Source: Sacculina carcini | Taxonomy: Eukaryota; Arthropoda; Thecostraca; Sacculinidae | DNA length: 64,000 nt | Direction of reading: 5' to 3' | Assembly (NCBI GenBank): GCA_916048095.2 | Contig: OU696573.1 | Location: 5,671,418 to 5,735,417 of the forward strand | Shown: positions 41,728-52,704 of the stretch, in pieces | How the letters are laid out: every line of letters starts with the position of its first letter | Position numbering within the stretch: the stretch's first letter is position 1 | Translations under genes and position numbers: made by a program | The notes under the pieces: model-generated | Seen by the model: the letters and a program-made list of their open reading frames with translations, nothing else | What the model was told of the DNA's origin: nothing | Databases searched by the model: none

Positions 41728-42250
41728 GTTAGGTTAGGTTAGGTATAGGGGGTAGGTTAAGTTAAGATAGTAAAGAGGCCAAGTTAGGTTATGTTAGGCA
41801 TATAAGGGTTAGGTTAGTTATAAGGCAAGTTAGGTTAGGTTACGTTAGGTTAGGTTAGTATAGGTTAGGTTAGGTTAGTTTAGGTTAGGTTAGGTTAGGT
41901 TAGGTTAGGTTAGGTTAGGTTAGGTTAGGTTAGGTTAGGTTAGGTTAGGTTATGTTAGGTTAGGCTAGGTTAGGTTAGGTTAGGTTAGGTTAGGTTAGGT
42001 TAGGTTAGGTTAGGTTAGGTTAGGTTAGGTTAGGTTAGGTTAGGTTAGGTTAGGTTAGGTTAGGTTAGGTTAGGTTAGGTTAGGCTAGGTTAGGTTAGGT
42101 TAAGTTAGGTTAGGTTAGGTTAGGTTAGGTTAGGTTAGGTTAGGTTAGGTTAGGTTAGGTTAGGTTAGGTTAGGTTAGGTTAGGTTAGGTTAGGTTAGGT
42201 TAGGTTAGGTTAGTTTAGGTTAGGTTAGGTTAGGTTAGGTTAGGTTAGGT
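41728..42250 (+). repeat. (TTAGG)n array
   Basis: Degenerate start (41,728-41,850, with GGCATATAAGGGTTAGG units as in the left arm) then about 390 bp of nearly perfect TTAGG. It is interrupted at 42,255 by a TIR element and resumes for a few bases at 43,977. Confidence 0.95.
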
Positions 42251-42255
42251 AGGTT

Positions 42256-43976
42256 TATAACAAAGTTATAATCAGACCAGTTTTCTATCTACCAGTTTAC
42301 TCGGTTTTCTCTCTCTTTCTCTCAGTTTACTTTCGCGTTCTTTCGCGGCTTGCTTGTGCAGCTGTCGTTAGGCTAATTTATGTGTTAGAGCGACGCCAGC
42401 ATTACACGGCGCCTGATATGTTTGGCAGCGTGTGGATATGGGTGACAGTAATGAATCTCAAATATCTGTCACTTTTGACAGATAGTTTTACATTTCATTT
42501 CAAATATTTCAACATCTCGTCCTGATTAAAAACAGTATTTGTCAGTGATTGTCTTCTCATATTTATCAGTCGTATATAGGACATGGTTTGACATAAAATT
42601 AGAATATCAAAGTCCAATTGTACACCATAATAATTATACAAATCTCAGCCCACTATCCAACTGTCCTTTAATTTCGTGTCCTCTAATAGAATATGTAGTC
42701 TCAAAATTCACAAAACACCGCTAATTTAATAAGTGCAATATTGTTGAATATTGTCCCCGTGGTACTAGTCAAACGCAAGACATGCAACTTAGTTTCTTCA
42801 CGCAATATTTCGATATTATTCATACATCACACCCAGCATCTACTTAAATTTTGATTGGAGGTCCTCCTATATTTACCTAACACATTGATTTTTAATATTA
42901 GCTGCAAAATTATTTCTGGGTTTTGCTTTCTGAACCACATACTGGCCATATTCAGTGGTGGTTTTAGTTCATTTTTTCATACTTAATATCACTGATATTT
43001 CCTGATCTATATTTGCTCCATATTTCATCCAAATATATTTCTTAAATTTCCTAATTTTATTTTGAGTAAGGCTCTGGATGCTGACAAGGCTTAAGGAAAA
43101 TTGAGATAAAACTCACCTCACAGTTCATTGAGCCACCGGTGTGATCGACCGAACATAAAATTCGACACGATGATGCTATTCAGCAATAATTCTGTAGTTG
43201 TCTGGTCACTGCAGCAATTTGTAGTCGTACGGGTTGTCATGGCTTCAATCAGTAGCTATCCGGGTCACGCACCAAATGTAACAGTAGTAATAATAATATG
43301 TTGTTATGTTGATCTTCGCTCGGCTGATCGTGAAGTCTTGATAGTTCCTCTTGATGTTGTGGTCCGCGATAACAAGTAATAGTCACCCAGACGAAGTTGA
43401 ATTGTGTATTCAGGGCAGCCAGTCAAATCTACTCTTAGCACTTAATAAAGTCCTGAACCTAATGCTCTAATGACGACTTAATAATGGTGAGTCCTACATC
43501 GCAAGTCGCTAGTCCAAGCCAAACTAACTGACCCACCAACAAGCACAGCCAAAGTACCCCCCATGCCAAGCTTCCAAGCCCCCTATTCTTAGTAAAACCC
43601 GGTTTATATACCTACGAACACACGTCGTTGGCACCATATTTCGCAAGCAATTGCCAACTGGCCAAACCGCTCGAACTACACAACCGGGACACAAGCTATT
43701 TCTAAACGCGATCTCACAGTACACAGGTGTGTTGCCTCGAGATGATCAACCAAGTCAGACGTACAAAAAATGGTCATAAATTACTGTCACCCATATCCAC
43801 ACGTTGCTAAACATATCAGGCGCCGTGTAATACTGGCGTCGCTCTAACACATAAATTAGCCTAACGACAGCTGCACAAGCAAGCCGCGAAAGAACGCGAA
43901 AATAAACTGAGAGAAAAAGAGAGAAAACCGAGTAAACTGATAGATAGAAAACTGGTCTGATTATAACTTTGTTATA
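42256..43976. mobile_element. 1.72-kb element with 197-bp terminal inverted repeats
   Basis: The left 42,256-42,452 and right 43,780-43,976 ends are inverted copies differing at about six positions by eye, starting TATAACAAAG. AGGTT borders both sides, which is either a 5-bp TSD or simply the array unit. The 1.33-kb interior has only short frames (for example 43,128-43,379) with no recognised product. Absence from the left arm shows insertion after the duplication, or loss there. Superfamily unknown. Confidence 0.85.
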
Positions 43977-43999
43977 AGGTTAGGATAGTCAACGCCACC

Positions 44000-44390
44000 T
44001 AGACTACACGACCGTTCACGGAATTGAAGACATCATCGATTGACTCGTACGGGCGGTACCAATGCCACCTATACTACAGGTCCTTCCACGACAGTCTGAC
44101 ATCATCGAATATCGAAACACTAGCAGCTACAAAGCTAAACAGCTAAACAGTGCCCACCTCTGTTTATTCATAAATATGATGTTAAGCAAATATATGGCTA
44201 TGTGGATACGACATATTTAACGAAGCGAAAACCACATGAGAAACGAGCAGATGTACACATTTTACTGAACCTATAAACGAAACCAAACCTGTGACCGCAG
44301 CAAAACGTCCAGGATAATGATATGCAGAATTATCCGCGTGATGAACATATTTAACAATGTTCATAACTTATGCGGTGTTATATAAAATAA
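44000..44390 (+). repeat. P-like element end, right-arm copy
   Basis: Inverted match of 32,160-32,545, including both GGTGGC-type ends (CAACGCCACCTAGACTAC at 43,990 and CAATGCCACCTATACTAC at 44,061). Confidence 0.6.
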
Positions 44391-44399
44391 ATAATCTTA

Positions 44400-44500
44400 C
44401 GCATCTGAACACTGCAATGGAGAGGCCAATGTTCGCGTGACTTTATGCATGGGCAAAGCCTCACGGCCCCGGCTGGCACACCGCAGGTCCGGCCGCACGG
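44400..44500 (-). mobile_element. truncated tRNA-derived SINE, right-arm copy
   Basis: Body of the SINE at 31,856-32,130 without its tRNA-like head; GGATG-rich simple sequence replaces it at 44,510-44,560. Confidence 0.5.
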
Positions 44501-44519
44501 GTTTTGCAGTCGGATGGGA

Positions 44520-45770
44520 TGTCGGATGTCGGATGCAGTCGGAGGATAGGATGGAAGTTAGGATAGAAAGTGGATAGAAAGTGGAGCGTAAACACATACA
44601 TCACTGTCACCACAGTAGGTTAGGCAACGAGAAGCATAGCAGTTGTCGCACGCTCACACATACACATACACACATACATCACCAGAGTAGGTTAGAATAC
44701 AAAACACAACATTGGTTGCACACACGTATACATACATATATTACTGCAGCCACAATGAGAAACCAGAGCAGCACGTGGGAAGAGAAACCAGAGCAGCACG
44801 CGCACACGCATATATCACTCACACCAGTGTGTAAGGGTTCGTACGTGTTGCAGTGCATTTTGGTGACCTAACTGTCCGCTTGTAGTGTTTGTCTATGCTT
44901 TAATTAATTAATCTTTTGATCGTTTTCATTCATCATTCAATATTTATAAATATTATAATTTATGTATCTTACTTTGTATTTGCTTGTTTATTTTTCAGTT
45001 AATGACAAATGAATGTCGTTCAAATCAAGACGTTTAGATTTGTTACTTGTTTCGTCAAGGCATTCACTGTTTTCGGTTTATTGCTATTTGTATTACATTT
45101 TATGTCATGTTAATAAATTTCATTGTAAATTTACTGTTTAATCTGTTATATGTGACTTATATTAAATGTTTTTATATATTTGCATCAATAGACGTCATCG
45201 CTGATTGGTACGCCATAGCAGAAATTACTAGAATGTTCCGAGGCGTCAAGTATGAAATGTGTGTGGACGAGAATACACTCACTCTTGTGCGTCCAAACCT
45301 TGTCTCATATGTTACATGTTATGTTGTGTGTGGTAAAATATATTTAACCAGAGTGAACCACCACACGCTATTATTGAGACCGTGCACAGCTTGTAGCTGG
45401 AGAATGTAGGCGGCGCTAGTTAGAAGTATAATAGCACAGACATTTTCACCAGTAGAAGAACGGCGGCTGGCTGAGCTCAGAAGCTAGGAGAGGTAGGATA
45501 GAACGGGCAGACATTAGGAAAACAAGAACTAGGTGATAGTGGAAATAATAATCAGATCAGAATTAGGAGACTAGAGGACAGAGTAAAACTTGAAAGAATA
45601 GGAGAGCTGGATAATTGCAAAATCTACACCAGCCTATTGAAATACAACTCGTATTGTTCAACGCTTGTCTTTGAATCGGCGCATAAGAGTTATCGCGGCA
45701 CACAACGTCAGGAGGCCTGCTTCACTAGAGCTATCACGCAACAACATACTTCAACATCACTGAAAACCAA
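44520..45770 (+). repeat. LTR-like repeat X, right-arm copy
   Basis: Matches the left-arm copy inverted; contains the 120-codon frame 45,047-45,409. The following 45,771-46,100 holds an unrecognised 82-codon frame (45,852-46,100) with a hydrophobic middle. Confidence 0.45.
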
Positions 45771-46104
45771 TGCGGATTGAGCTGTGATTATTCGTCTTTT
45801 TAATATTGTTATTAACCAAGTGCCATTATACGTTCAATTGTTTGATCGCCTTTGAAGTCTGGGCATCAATGCGATAGAATGGCTCTCAGCGACGCGAACG
45901 CGGAATCAAAGAACAGTGTTATCAAGGTGTTATCAGGAACAGTTGAATCAATGTGTTATGGATTTTGGTTTCTATTGATTACAATATTTTGTCTGGTGCC
46001 AGTTAGAACATTGTTTGATTTGTGTACTTGTTATAGCAGCTTGTTAAGGCTGGTCGTCATAATGAAATCGACAAGCAATTTTGTGTATTCAGGGTTGTAA
46101 AGGA

Positions 46105-46835
46105 GACAGTCCAAGGAATGATTCGGTGAAAGGTGGTATTTGGTTGATAGTTGTGCCCTAGTATGAGTATATCGTCCACATTCAACCAGTATATGTCGGA
46201 TGCTCAATGCGCAGTTGCATTGCCGGCATAATGGAACTGGTTGTCGTCTAATGAGATGGCCGTGTGTCAGTTAAGTGTGGCCGGTGCGTAGTCTGAACAG
46301 AGCCACATGTTTCCAGGGGAGTCTTGCGGGATACCTGTGCAGTTTTTGGGATATATATTTATGCTGGTATGATTTAGTAGATATGTTCTCGAGAGTGGTG
46401 CGTGAGTAATAAGATAATATATGCTTTGTGAGAAAAGTTAATAAGTCGGAAGAGCATAACGTAGGATGTGTGATTTTGGGCAGGGAGAGAGAAACCTTTG
46501 CTTTGACATCTGCTAATTCATTGCCCGTGATGCCTGAATTGCTCGGTACCCATAGGAAGTGAATTGAGCTACCAGAAGCAGTGAGTTTGTTGTGTAGTAG
46601 AAGTATTGAATGAATGATAGAGTTTCTAGCTCGGGGTTGTCTAATTGCTTGAAGTGAGGAATTTGAGTCGGTGACAATGATTGCGTTAGTAGTTTCAAGA
46701 TACTGGACCTGAAAAAGAGCCTGAAGGATACCAAACAGTTCAGCCAAGAAAATGTTTGTAAAGGAAGGAAGGCAGGTACACCTAGCCAGGTAAAGTTGTT
46801 GTACACCTAGGTTAGGGCAGACTACTGCGCAGCCA
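46105..46835 (-). pseudogene. LINE RNase H-domain fragment
   Basis: 46,271-46,849 reads FLAELFGILQAL and IVTDSNSSLQAI, then FLWVPSNSGITGNELADVKA, the Glu, Asp and His/Asp parts of LINE-type RNase H. After a stop at 46,271 the frame goes on to CRQCNCALSIRHILVEC, the terminal CCHC finger. This arrangement is typical of I/Jockey-type LINEs. RT is absent. A second, different fragment is at 62,262-63,035. Confidence 0.85.
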
Positions 46836-46838
46836 CGT

Positions 46839-47290
46839 TGTGGCGTCATATTTTGTATGTTTGTGTGTCGCCGCTTGTATGTTTGCGAGCGTGTGTTAGT
46901 GTGTCCTGCGGTGTGTGTACATTTCGCCCGTTTGTATGCATGTCTGGTGTGTATTTATGCCAAGAGAATAGTATGTCTGTGTGTAGTTTGTCTTTGGTCA
47001 CTTGTGTATGCTCCGGGTGTATGTGTCTACTGAACTGGTATATCTGTGTGTAACCACTGGCACGGTTGACTGCGTGTGAGCGTGTGTGTGAGTATAACCG
47101 TGCGAATGGTCACGCGACCGTGTGAAAGGTCATGTGACCGAGCCTATATAACCCGGCACGATTCCGGTCAACAGGCAATTCGCTGGTATTCGCTGGTATT
47201 CGCTGTGATCCATTAGTAATGTGCGCTCGCCTCAAGAATATACTGTTGTCGAGTATCTGACTGTAAGTCAATATGGTCTACGCCACCACA
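46839..47290 (+). repeat. 5' LTR of element C
   Basis: TGTGGCGTCATATTTTG to CCACCACA, 452 bp, with TATATAA at about 47,143 as the likely TATA box. The minus-strand LINE fragment ends just before it. Confidence 0.8.
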
Positions 47291-47293
47291 TAT

Positions 47294-47311
47294 TGGTGAC
47301 CCCGACGTGAT
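47294..47311 (+). promoter_or_regulatory. primer binding site, tRNA-Trp
   Basis: TGGTGACCCCGACGTGAT is complementary over 18 nt to CCA plus the 3' end of metazoan tRNA-Trp, three bases after the LTR. A conventional site, in contrast to the Phe-type sites in this window. Confidence 0.85.
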
Positions 47312-47349
47312 TGTAGTCTATGCTATTAACAGTCCTACGACTCCAGGTA

Positions 47350-48227
47350 TGTCATCCCAGATATGTGGCACGTCCATCGATCCACCCCGGTTTGATAAAA
47401 CTGCAGTGAATGGATGGTTTATATGCATTGAAGCCAAGTTTATTATAGCTGGCATAACGTAAAAATGAAACCAGATTGTCTCAGGTTCTGTCTGCCCTTC
47501 CTAAATATGTCACCAGTCGTTTGACGCATGAATGTCTCCAGAGCCGATCATATTCAGATCTCAGGTGTCAAGTGATCGCTCTTTTCACCCAGCCCGAGTC
47601 GCCAAACAACTCGGCGGGTCAACAAAAAGGAGCAGATTCAGAGCCTGATGACACTCATCGGCAGCTGTACCAGCGAAAACGACATACAAATATTTGCCGC
47701 GCACATAGCGTCGAATGCGATGTCTCCACACCGCACAGCCGATGGTGCAAGTGACCGAAAAATAAACTGGAGCAGCACGGTCAGTGCTCATCTCGTTCTT
47801 CTCCGGCTCCTGCTTCCCATCAGACTGATACCACAATGTCAGTCAATATGGCATCATCCAATCAGCCGCTGTTCGGAATTTTTGGCTCAATTGGGAACCA
47901 GTAAACTCAATTTAATTGTTGACACAAGTGCTGCTGTCTCAATATAAAAAAATCGCAAGCAGCAGGTCATTCAATGGAGTCTACACCGGTCAGTATTTGT
48001 ACAGCGATGGGCCAGAAAATAACAGTACATGGCCAAATAAAACGAGAATATCTGTACGAGGTTTGCGTCGTTCGTACCTCTGGACGTTTGTGGTTGCCGA
48101 GGTCACCCAAGCGCTGCTAGGAAACGACTTTCTGCGTAATTCTGGCTTGCTGGTCGACTGTAAGAGGTGCCTGCTCATCGTCCCTTCAACAAAACTGCGA
48201 ACAGTCGGTAAAACCACTTCTCATTAA
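47350..48227 (+). pseudogene. gag and protease of element C
   Basis: Gag: FDKTAVNGWFICIEAKFII, then LSALPKYVTSRLTHE (from 47,476). Protease: LNLIVDTSAAVSI at about 47,905-47,942, where D-T-S stands for the active site, and ALLGNDFLRNSGLLVDCKR at about 48,110. Several frames are needed, so it is inactive. Confidence 0.8.
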
Positions 48228-48236
48228 TCCATCTAC

Positions 48237-49417
48237 GTGGTGAATGATTCTTCGCATTTATCTTCTGATATCCATCATTTAATTGAACAATTTTCGCAAG
48301 TATTCATGCCTCAGCAGCCATTATCAAAGCAATCACGTCTACATAACGTCCAACACACAATAGACGCTGGCAGTTCACCGCCCACATTCGCGTCCGCACG
48401 GCGTCTTTCTTCAGACAAACTGCGTCCTGCGAAGGAGACATTCAGGAATCTCCTGGACGCCGGTATCGTCCCACCCTCGAAATTGGCATGGGCGTCATCA
48501 ATCCATCTGGTAGCATAAAAATATTCCGGTTAATGGAGAGTCACTGGTGACTACAGGTCACTGAATGCCTGTACTGTACCGCATAGGTACCCCCTTCCGC
48601 GAATACAGGACTTGTCGGTAAAACTGCATGTTACAAACTGCTTTAGTTGTTTGGATCTGATGCGCGCATATCATCAGATTCCGATGACGCCAAGTGACAT
48701 TGCGAGAAACGGTGAAATAACGCCATTCGGGTTATACGAATATTTGTTTTTGCCGTTTGGTCTGCGGAACGCTGGCTGTACTTTTCAAAGGTACATGGAC
48801 GTTATATTTCTTGGCCTACCATTTGTGTTCATATACCTCGACGTCATTCTTGTCGCATCAGAGAATGAGCATCAGCATGCCCAGCACTTGGATCAAGTCA
48901 TCCGCGTGTTACACGCCAACGAGCTGCGCTTATCGCTGGAAAAATGCGAATTCAATCAGCCTAGACTGAATTTTCGGGATACAGTGTTACTGCCAGCGGT
49001 ATGCAGCCACCAACCGATAAAGTGTCATCAATAACAACCGTGCCGACTCAAAAAAATTCCGCTGCGTTTCGTCGATTTCTCGGCATGGCGGAGTATTACC
49101 GCAGAATGATACCCAAATTTGCATACATTGTTCTTCCTTTGAGTGAACTGGCCAAACAGCATCCAAAATCAACTTCGCTGCCATGGACGGAAGATCACAG
49201 CATTTCTTTCGACAAGTTGAAGACTGCTCTGCAGAACGCCTGTACGCTAGCTCACCCACTATCTCAATTTCATGAGTACCAATTGGTAACTGATTGTTCG
49301 TCTGTGGCCGCCGGCGCAGCTCTCCATCAAATGATTGATGGTGAGCCGGTGCCCATAGAATTCTACTCCAAAGAACTCAGCGACGCACAGAAAAAGTACT
49401 CAGTATATGACAGATAA
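48237..49417 (+). pseudogene. reverse transcriptase of element C
   Basis: 48,237-48,515 carries the RT start (SKLAWASSIHLVA). 48,612-49,034 has CLDLMRAYHQIPM, FLPFGLRNAGCTF and YLDV at the YxDD position: the second catalytic Asp is replaced by Val. 49,001-49,417 continues with RRFLGMAEYYRRMIP and the RNase H start LVTDCSSVAAGAAL. Inactive by substitution as well as by frameshifts. Confidence 0.88.
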
Positions 49418-50790
49418 GTGCTTGCTGCGTTCCTGGCTGTTCTCCAATTTCGGCACTTTCTGGAAGGTCAAAATGGGATTTTATTCACTGATCACAAGCC
49501 GCTCGTCTCTGTTTTTCGCAGCTCTTGTCCTGCCGAATCAGATCGACAGCAGCGGGACTGGACCATCATCACTGAGTATATTCGAGATGTTCAGTACATA
49601 CGCGGTGGCGACAACATCGTGGCAGATTGCCACTCGCGCGCTGTCAATAGCGTTGAAGTGGATGCATTTGATCTAATTGGTATTGCCGCACAACAGGTGG
49701 ACGATCCTGAAAAATCAGCTTATGCAGATCGCCTGCAAGCTCAGCCTCTCGGTGATAACACGAAATTACTCTGTGAAATGTCCATACTTCATCCTCGCCC
49801 GTACGTACCTCAATCATGCCGAAAAACATTGTTCGAGCAATTTCACCAACTCGCTCATCCAGGTACCAAAGCAAGTCTGCGACTGTGCAAGTCCCGTTAC
49901 TTTTGGCCTGGTACGGACCACGATATTCGGGAATGGGTTAAATCGTGCACTCAGTGTCAACAATAAAAAGTACATTGGCATACCAAGACCAAGTAGCCAG
50001 ATTTCGGTCTACCATCGAGCAGGATCGAACCAGTGCACATTGACATTGTCGGTCCCTTACCAGTGTCAACACCTCAGGGTCAACTGTACACTTCACCATG
50101 CAGATACCTTTACACGTGTTTTGATCGTGCCACGCGTTGGCTGGAAGCTACTCCGATTTCAGACATCAATTCTACAACGATTGCAGCCGCGTTCATGGAA
50201 ACGTGGATCAGCCGATTTGGTGTGCCTCTGTATGTTGTGACAGATCGCGGCATCCAATTTGAATCTGCATTGTTTGATGAATTATCTAAAATTATAGGTT
50301 TTCATCGACTCCGCACAACAACTAATAGACCGTCTGCGAATGGCTTAATAGAGCGAGCTCATCGCACGCTGAAAGCGGCACTCATTGCACGAGGACAAGA
50401 TTAGATTCGCATTCTCCCTGTTGTTTTGCTAGGACTCCGTGCCTTCCCAAATGACAGTGGATACTCACCATTTACGGCCATCACAGGCTCCAGTTTTCTC
50501 TTTCCTCGCATTTGTCTCAACTCATCACAACCGCACTTCCAGCATGAGTTCATTCAGAAGCTATCCATGTCTTTGAAACAAATCGACTTCCCTTCCTCAT
50601 CTGCCGGTTCTCACCATTCTCAACCTCAAGTATTCTTACCCAAAAACTTGCAGACGTTCAAATATGTATGGGTGAGAGTGGACAGAGTGAGACGGACCTG
50701 GAGGCTCCGTACCAAGGACCCTTCAGAGTGGGGTCGCGATCAGAGAAGGTGTTTGTGTTGGAGAAACCCTCCGGGCGGCATGACAACGTA
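49418..50790 (+). pseudogene. RNase H C-terminus and integrase of element C
   Basis: Follows a stop at 49,415-49,417. LFTDHKPLVSVF and NIVADCHSRA are RNase H. The H2C2 finger (HPGTKAS then CTQC) ends at 49,966. The core in another frame (50,033-50,404) has HIDIVGPLP, VVTDRGIQF and GLIERAHRTLK, so D, D and E are present. After a stop, LGLRAFPNDSGYSPF continues to about 50,790. Confidence 0.88.
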
Positions 50791-51830
50791 TTGTGGCGTA
50801 TTCGTGTATGTTCACTTCAGTTAATTTATACGCTTATTTAACTTTGTCTTATTGTGTTTTCCTAAATTTGCATTAACAAGTGTGTGATCAGAAATGCTTG
50901 TTATTATTTAAATGTCGCGCATATGGTTCGTGTTTGTGCCTAGCGAGCGTCACTGTATTTGCATAGCGGCGCATATGTACACAGATGGTCTGTGGTTGCG
51001 CCTAGCCGGCATCGGTGTGTTTGCATAGCGGCATATTCGCGGGGGCAATGCCCGATAGATGTTACCCCGCGCACGCTTGGCAACGACCCCGATGAGTGAG
51101 TAGTCTTTGTCCTGTGACACGGGATCACCACCGCGGGTCATGTGATCACGTTCACAGTGTTTGCTGGTGATATCGTGACTATCACGTGACTGGGGGATCG
51201 ATAAAGCTGCCGGTTGACAGCAAGCGAGAACAGACGTGTATTGTCAACCGTGCGAATCGTGTGTCTCGTCTGAACTGTTCACTTGGTGAAATTGGGGTGT
51301 CAAGACGCTAGAGCAAGGTATTTCTGCTGCTCACTCGTTCCTTGCCCGCTATTGCCCATTAGTACACGCATATTATACTATTAGTTAGGCCGCGTTTATG
51401 TAGCACCGTTGCCGGCTGCGCATTGCCCCACTTGTGTTTTCCGTTGCGCGTGTCTGTATTTTGTATATTGCACTTGTATTTTGTATATTGCACTTGTATT
51501 TTGTATATTGCACTTGTATTTTGTATATTGCACTTGTATTTTGTATATTGCACTTGTATTTTGTATATTGCACTTGTATTTTGTATATTGCACTTGTATT
51601 TTGTATATTGCACTTGTATTTTGTATATTACACTTGTATTTTGTATATTGCACTTGTATTTTGTATATTGCACTTGTATTTTGTATATTGCACTTGTATT
51701 TTGTATATTGCACTTGCATTTTGTATATATTTGTATCGTGTCATTGTGTTCTCATGTGGTAAATACAACTAAAACTCTGATCGATTATTGCTTGTGGCGA
51801 AATTAACCAGCCGCCCATAAGCGCTGACAG
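50791..51830 (+). mobile_element. 1-kb insertion in element C, probable solo LTR
   Basis: Starts TGTGGCGTATTCGTG and ends near GCGCTGACAG. It separates two parts of the pol C-terminus that read on from one another. It contains the 20-bp minisatellite. No matching TSD was found by eye, so the ends are approximate. Confidence 0.55.
51452..51728. repeat. 20-bp minisatellite
   Basis: About 13.5 copies of CTTGTATTTTGTATATTGCA with very few variants (one ATTACA, one GCATTTTG). The 20-bp period gives open frames in all three registers on both strands; these are not genes. Confidence 0.95.
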
Positions 51831-52075
51831 TGACGTGGTTAAATACAGCAACCGGCGTCACAGCAGTATCTGTTGACCGTCTGAAGCCGGCGTACATAAA
51901 CGACCGGCATGAGTACGATGCAAGACGTACAGCACCAGTGGTACAGTGACCTGCCGCTGCCGACATCAAAAGACCACCTGTGCCTGCTCCGCGCACAAGC
52001 TCGCCTACTGCCATCACCAGGTCTGGTCGCAAGGTGCGTTTCAAACAACACCCTGAGTTTGTCTATTTTTAAATG
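51800..52075 (+). pseudogene. pol C-terminus of element C
   Basis: In one frame with a single TGA: VSVDRLKPAYINDRHEY and, after it, TRSGRKVRFKQHPEF, the usual gypsy pol tail, then a stop at about 52,073. 52,076-52,297 is 3' untranslated sequence. Confidence 0.75.
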
Positions 52076-52297
52076 TAGGTATTTTAACGTATATATCGTC
52101 CTTTGTTTCTTCGCGCACTCTGAATTGTTTTGTATTTGTTAACGTTTGATGCGCTTCAATATGTCTCGCCGCTCCAATATTTACTTGATTTTACGTATGA
52201 ATGTGCGAATGTCATTGCATACGGTATATTAGACCTATGTAGCGCGTCAGTGCTCGGCTGACATTGTATGAACTCCGTTCTCAGGCGGCGGAGTATT

Positions 52298-52704
52298 GTG
52301 GCGACATATTTTGTATGTTTTTGTGTCGCCGTTTATATGTTTGCGAGCGTGTGTTAGTGTGTCCTGTGGTGTGTGTGTGTGTGTACATTTCACCCGTTTG
52401 TATGCGTGTGTGGTGTGTATGTATGCCAAGATAATATGTCTGTGTGTAGTTAGTCTTCGGTCACTTGTGTATGTTCTGGATGTATGTGTCTACTGAACTG
52501 GTATGTATGTGTCTACTGAACTGGTATGTATGTGTCTACTGAACTGGTATGTATGTGTCTACTGAACTGGTATGTATGTGTCTACTGAACTGGTATGTAT
52601 GTGTCTACTGAGCTGGTATATATGTGTGTATCCACTGACACGGTAGACTGCTTGTGAGCGTGTGTGTGAGTATGACCGTATGAATGGTCACGTGACCGTG
52701 TGAA
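52298..52704 (+). repeat. 3' LTR of element C, truncated, with 23-bp VNTR
   Basis: Matches the 5' LTR from TGTGGCGACATATTTTG. 52,488-52,630 has six copies of a 23-bp unit (GTCTACTGAACTGGTATGTA core) where the 5' LTR has one. The LTR stops at about 52,704, before its R-U5 end. Confidence 0.85.

Larger units (their letters stand above)
41332..45770. repeat. right arm of the large inverted duplication
   Basis: Inverted counterpart of 30,700-33,665 in the same block order. It differs by the 1.72-kb insertion 42,256-43,976, a shortened SINE and small indels. The arms flank a 7.7-kb spacer. Confidence 0.8.
46839..52704 (+). mobile_element. decayed Ty3/gypsy element C
   Basis: 5' LTR 46,839-47,290, PBS 47,294-47,311, gag 47,350-47,760, protease 47,760-48,220, RT 48,237-49,040, RNase H and integrase 49,001-50,790, pol C-terminus 51,800-52,075 and a 3' LTR 52,298-52,704 truncated against a LINE. 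A 1-kb insertion splits the integrase C-terminus. Many stops and shifts. Confidence 0.85.

Noticed and set aside
42256-43976. piggyBac identity from the TTATAA ends
   Set aside because: The flanks are AGGTT, not a TTAA duplication, and no transposase was seen.
51452-51728. CRISPR-like array
   Set aside because: Direct tandem units with no spacers, in a eukaryotic transposon context.
51359-51806. Six overlapping frames on both strands (107-127 codons)
   Set aside because: By-product of a 20-bp tandem repeat without stops; identical repeats in every register.
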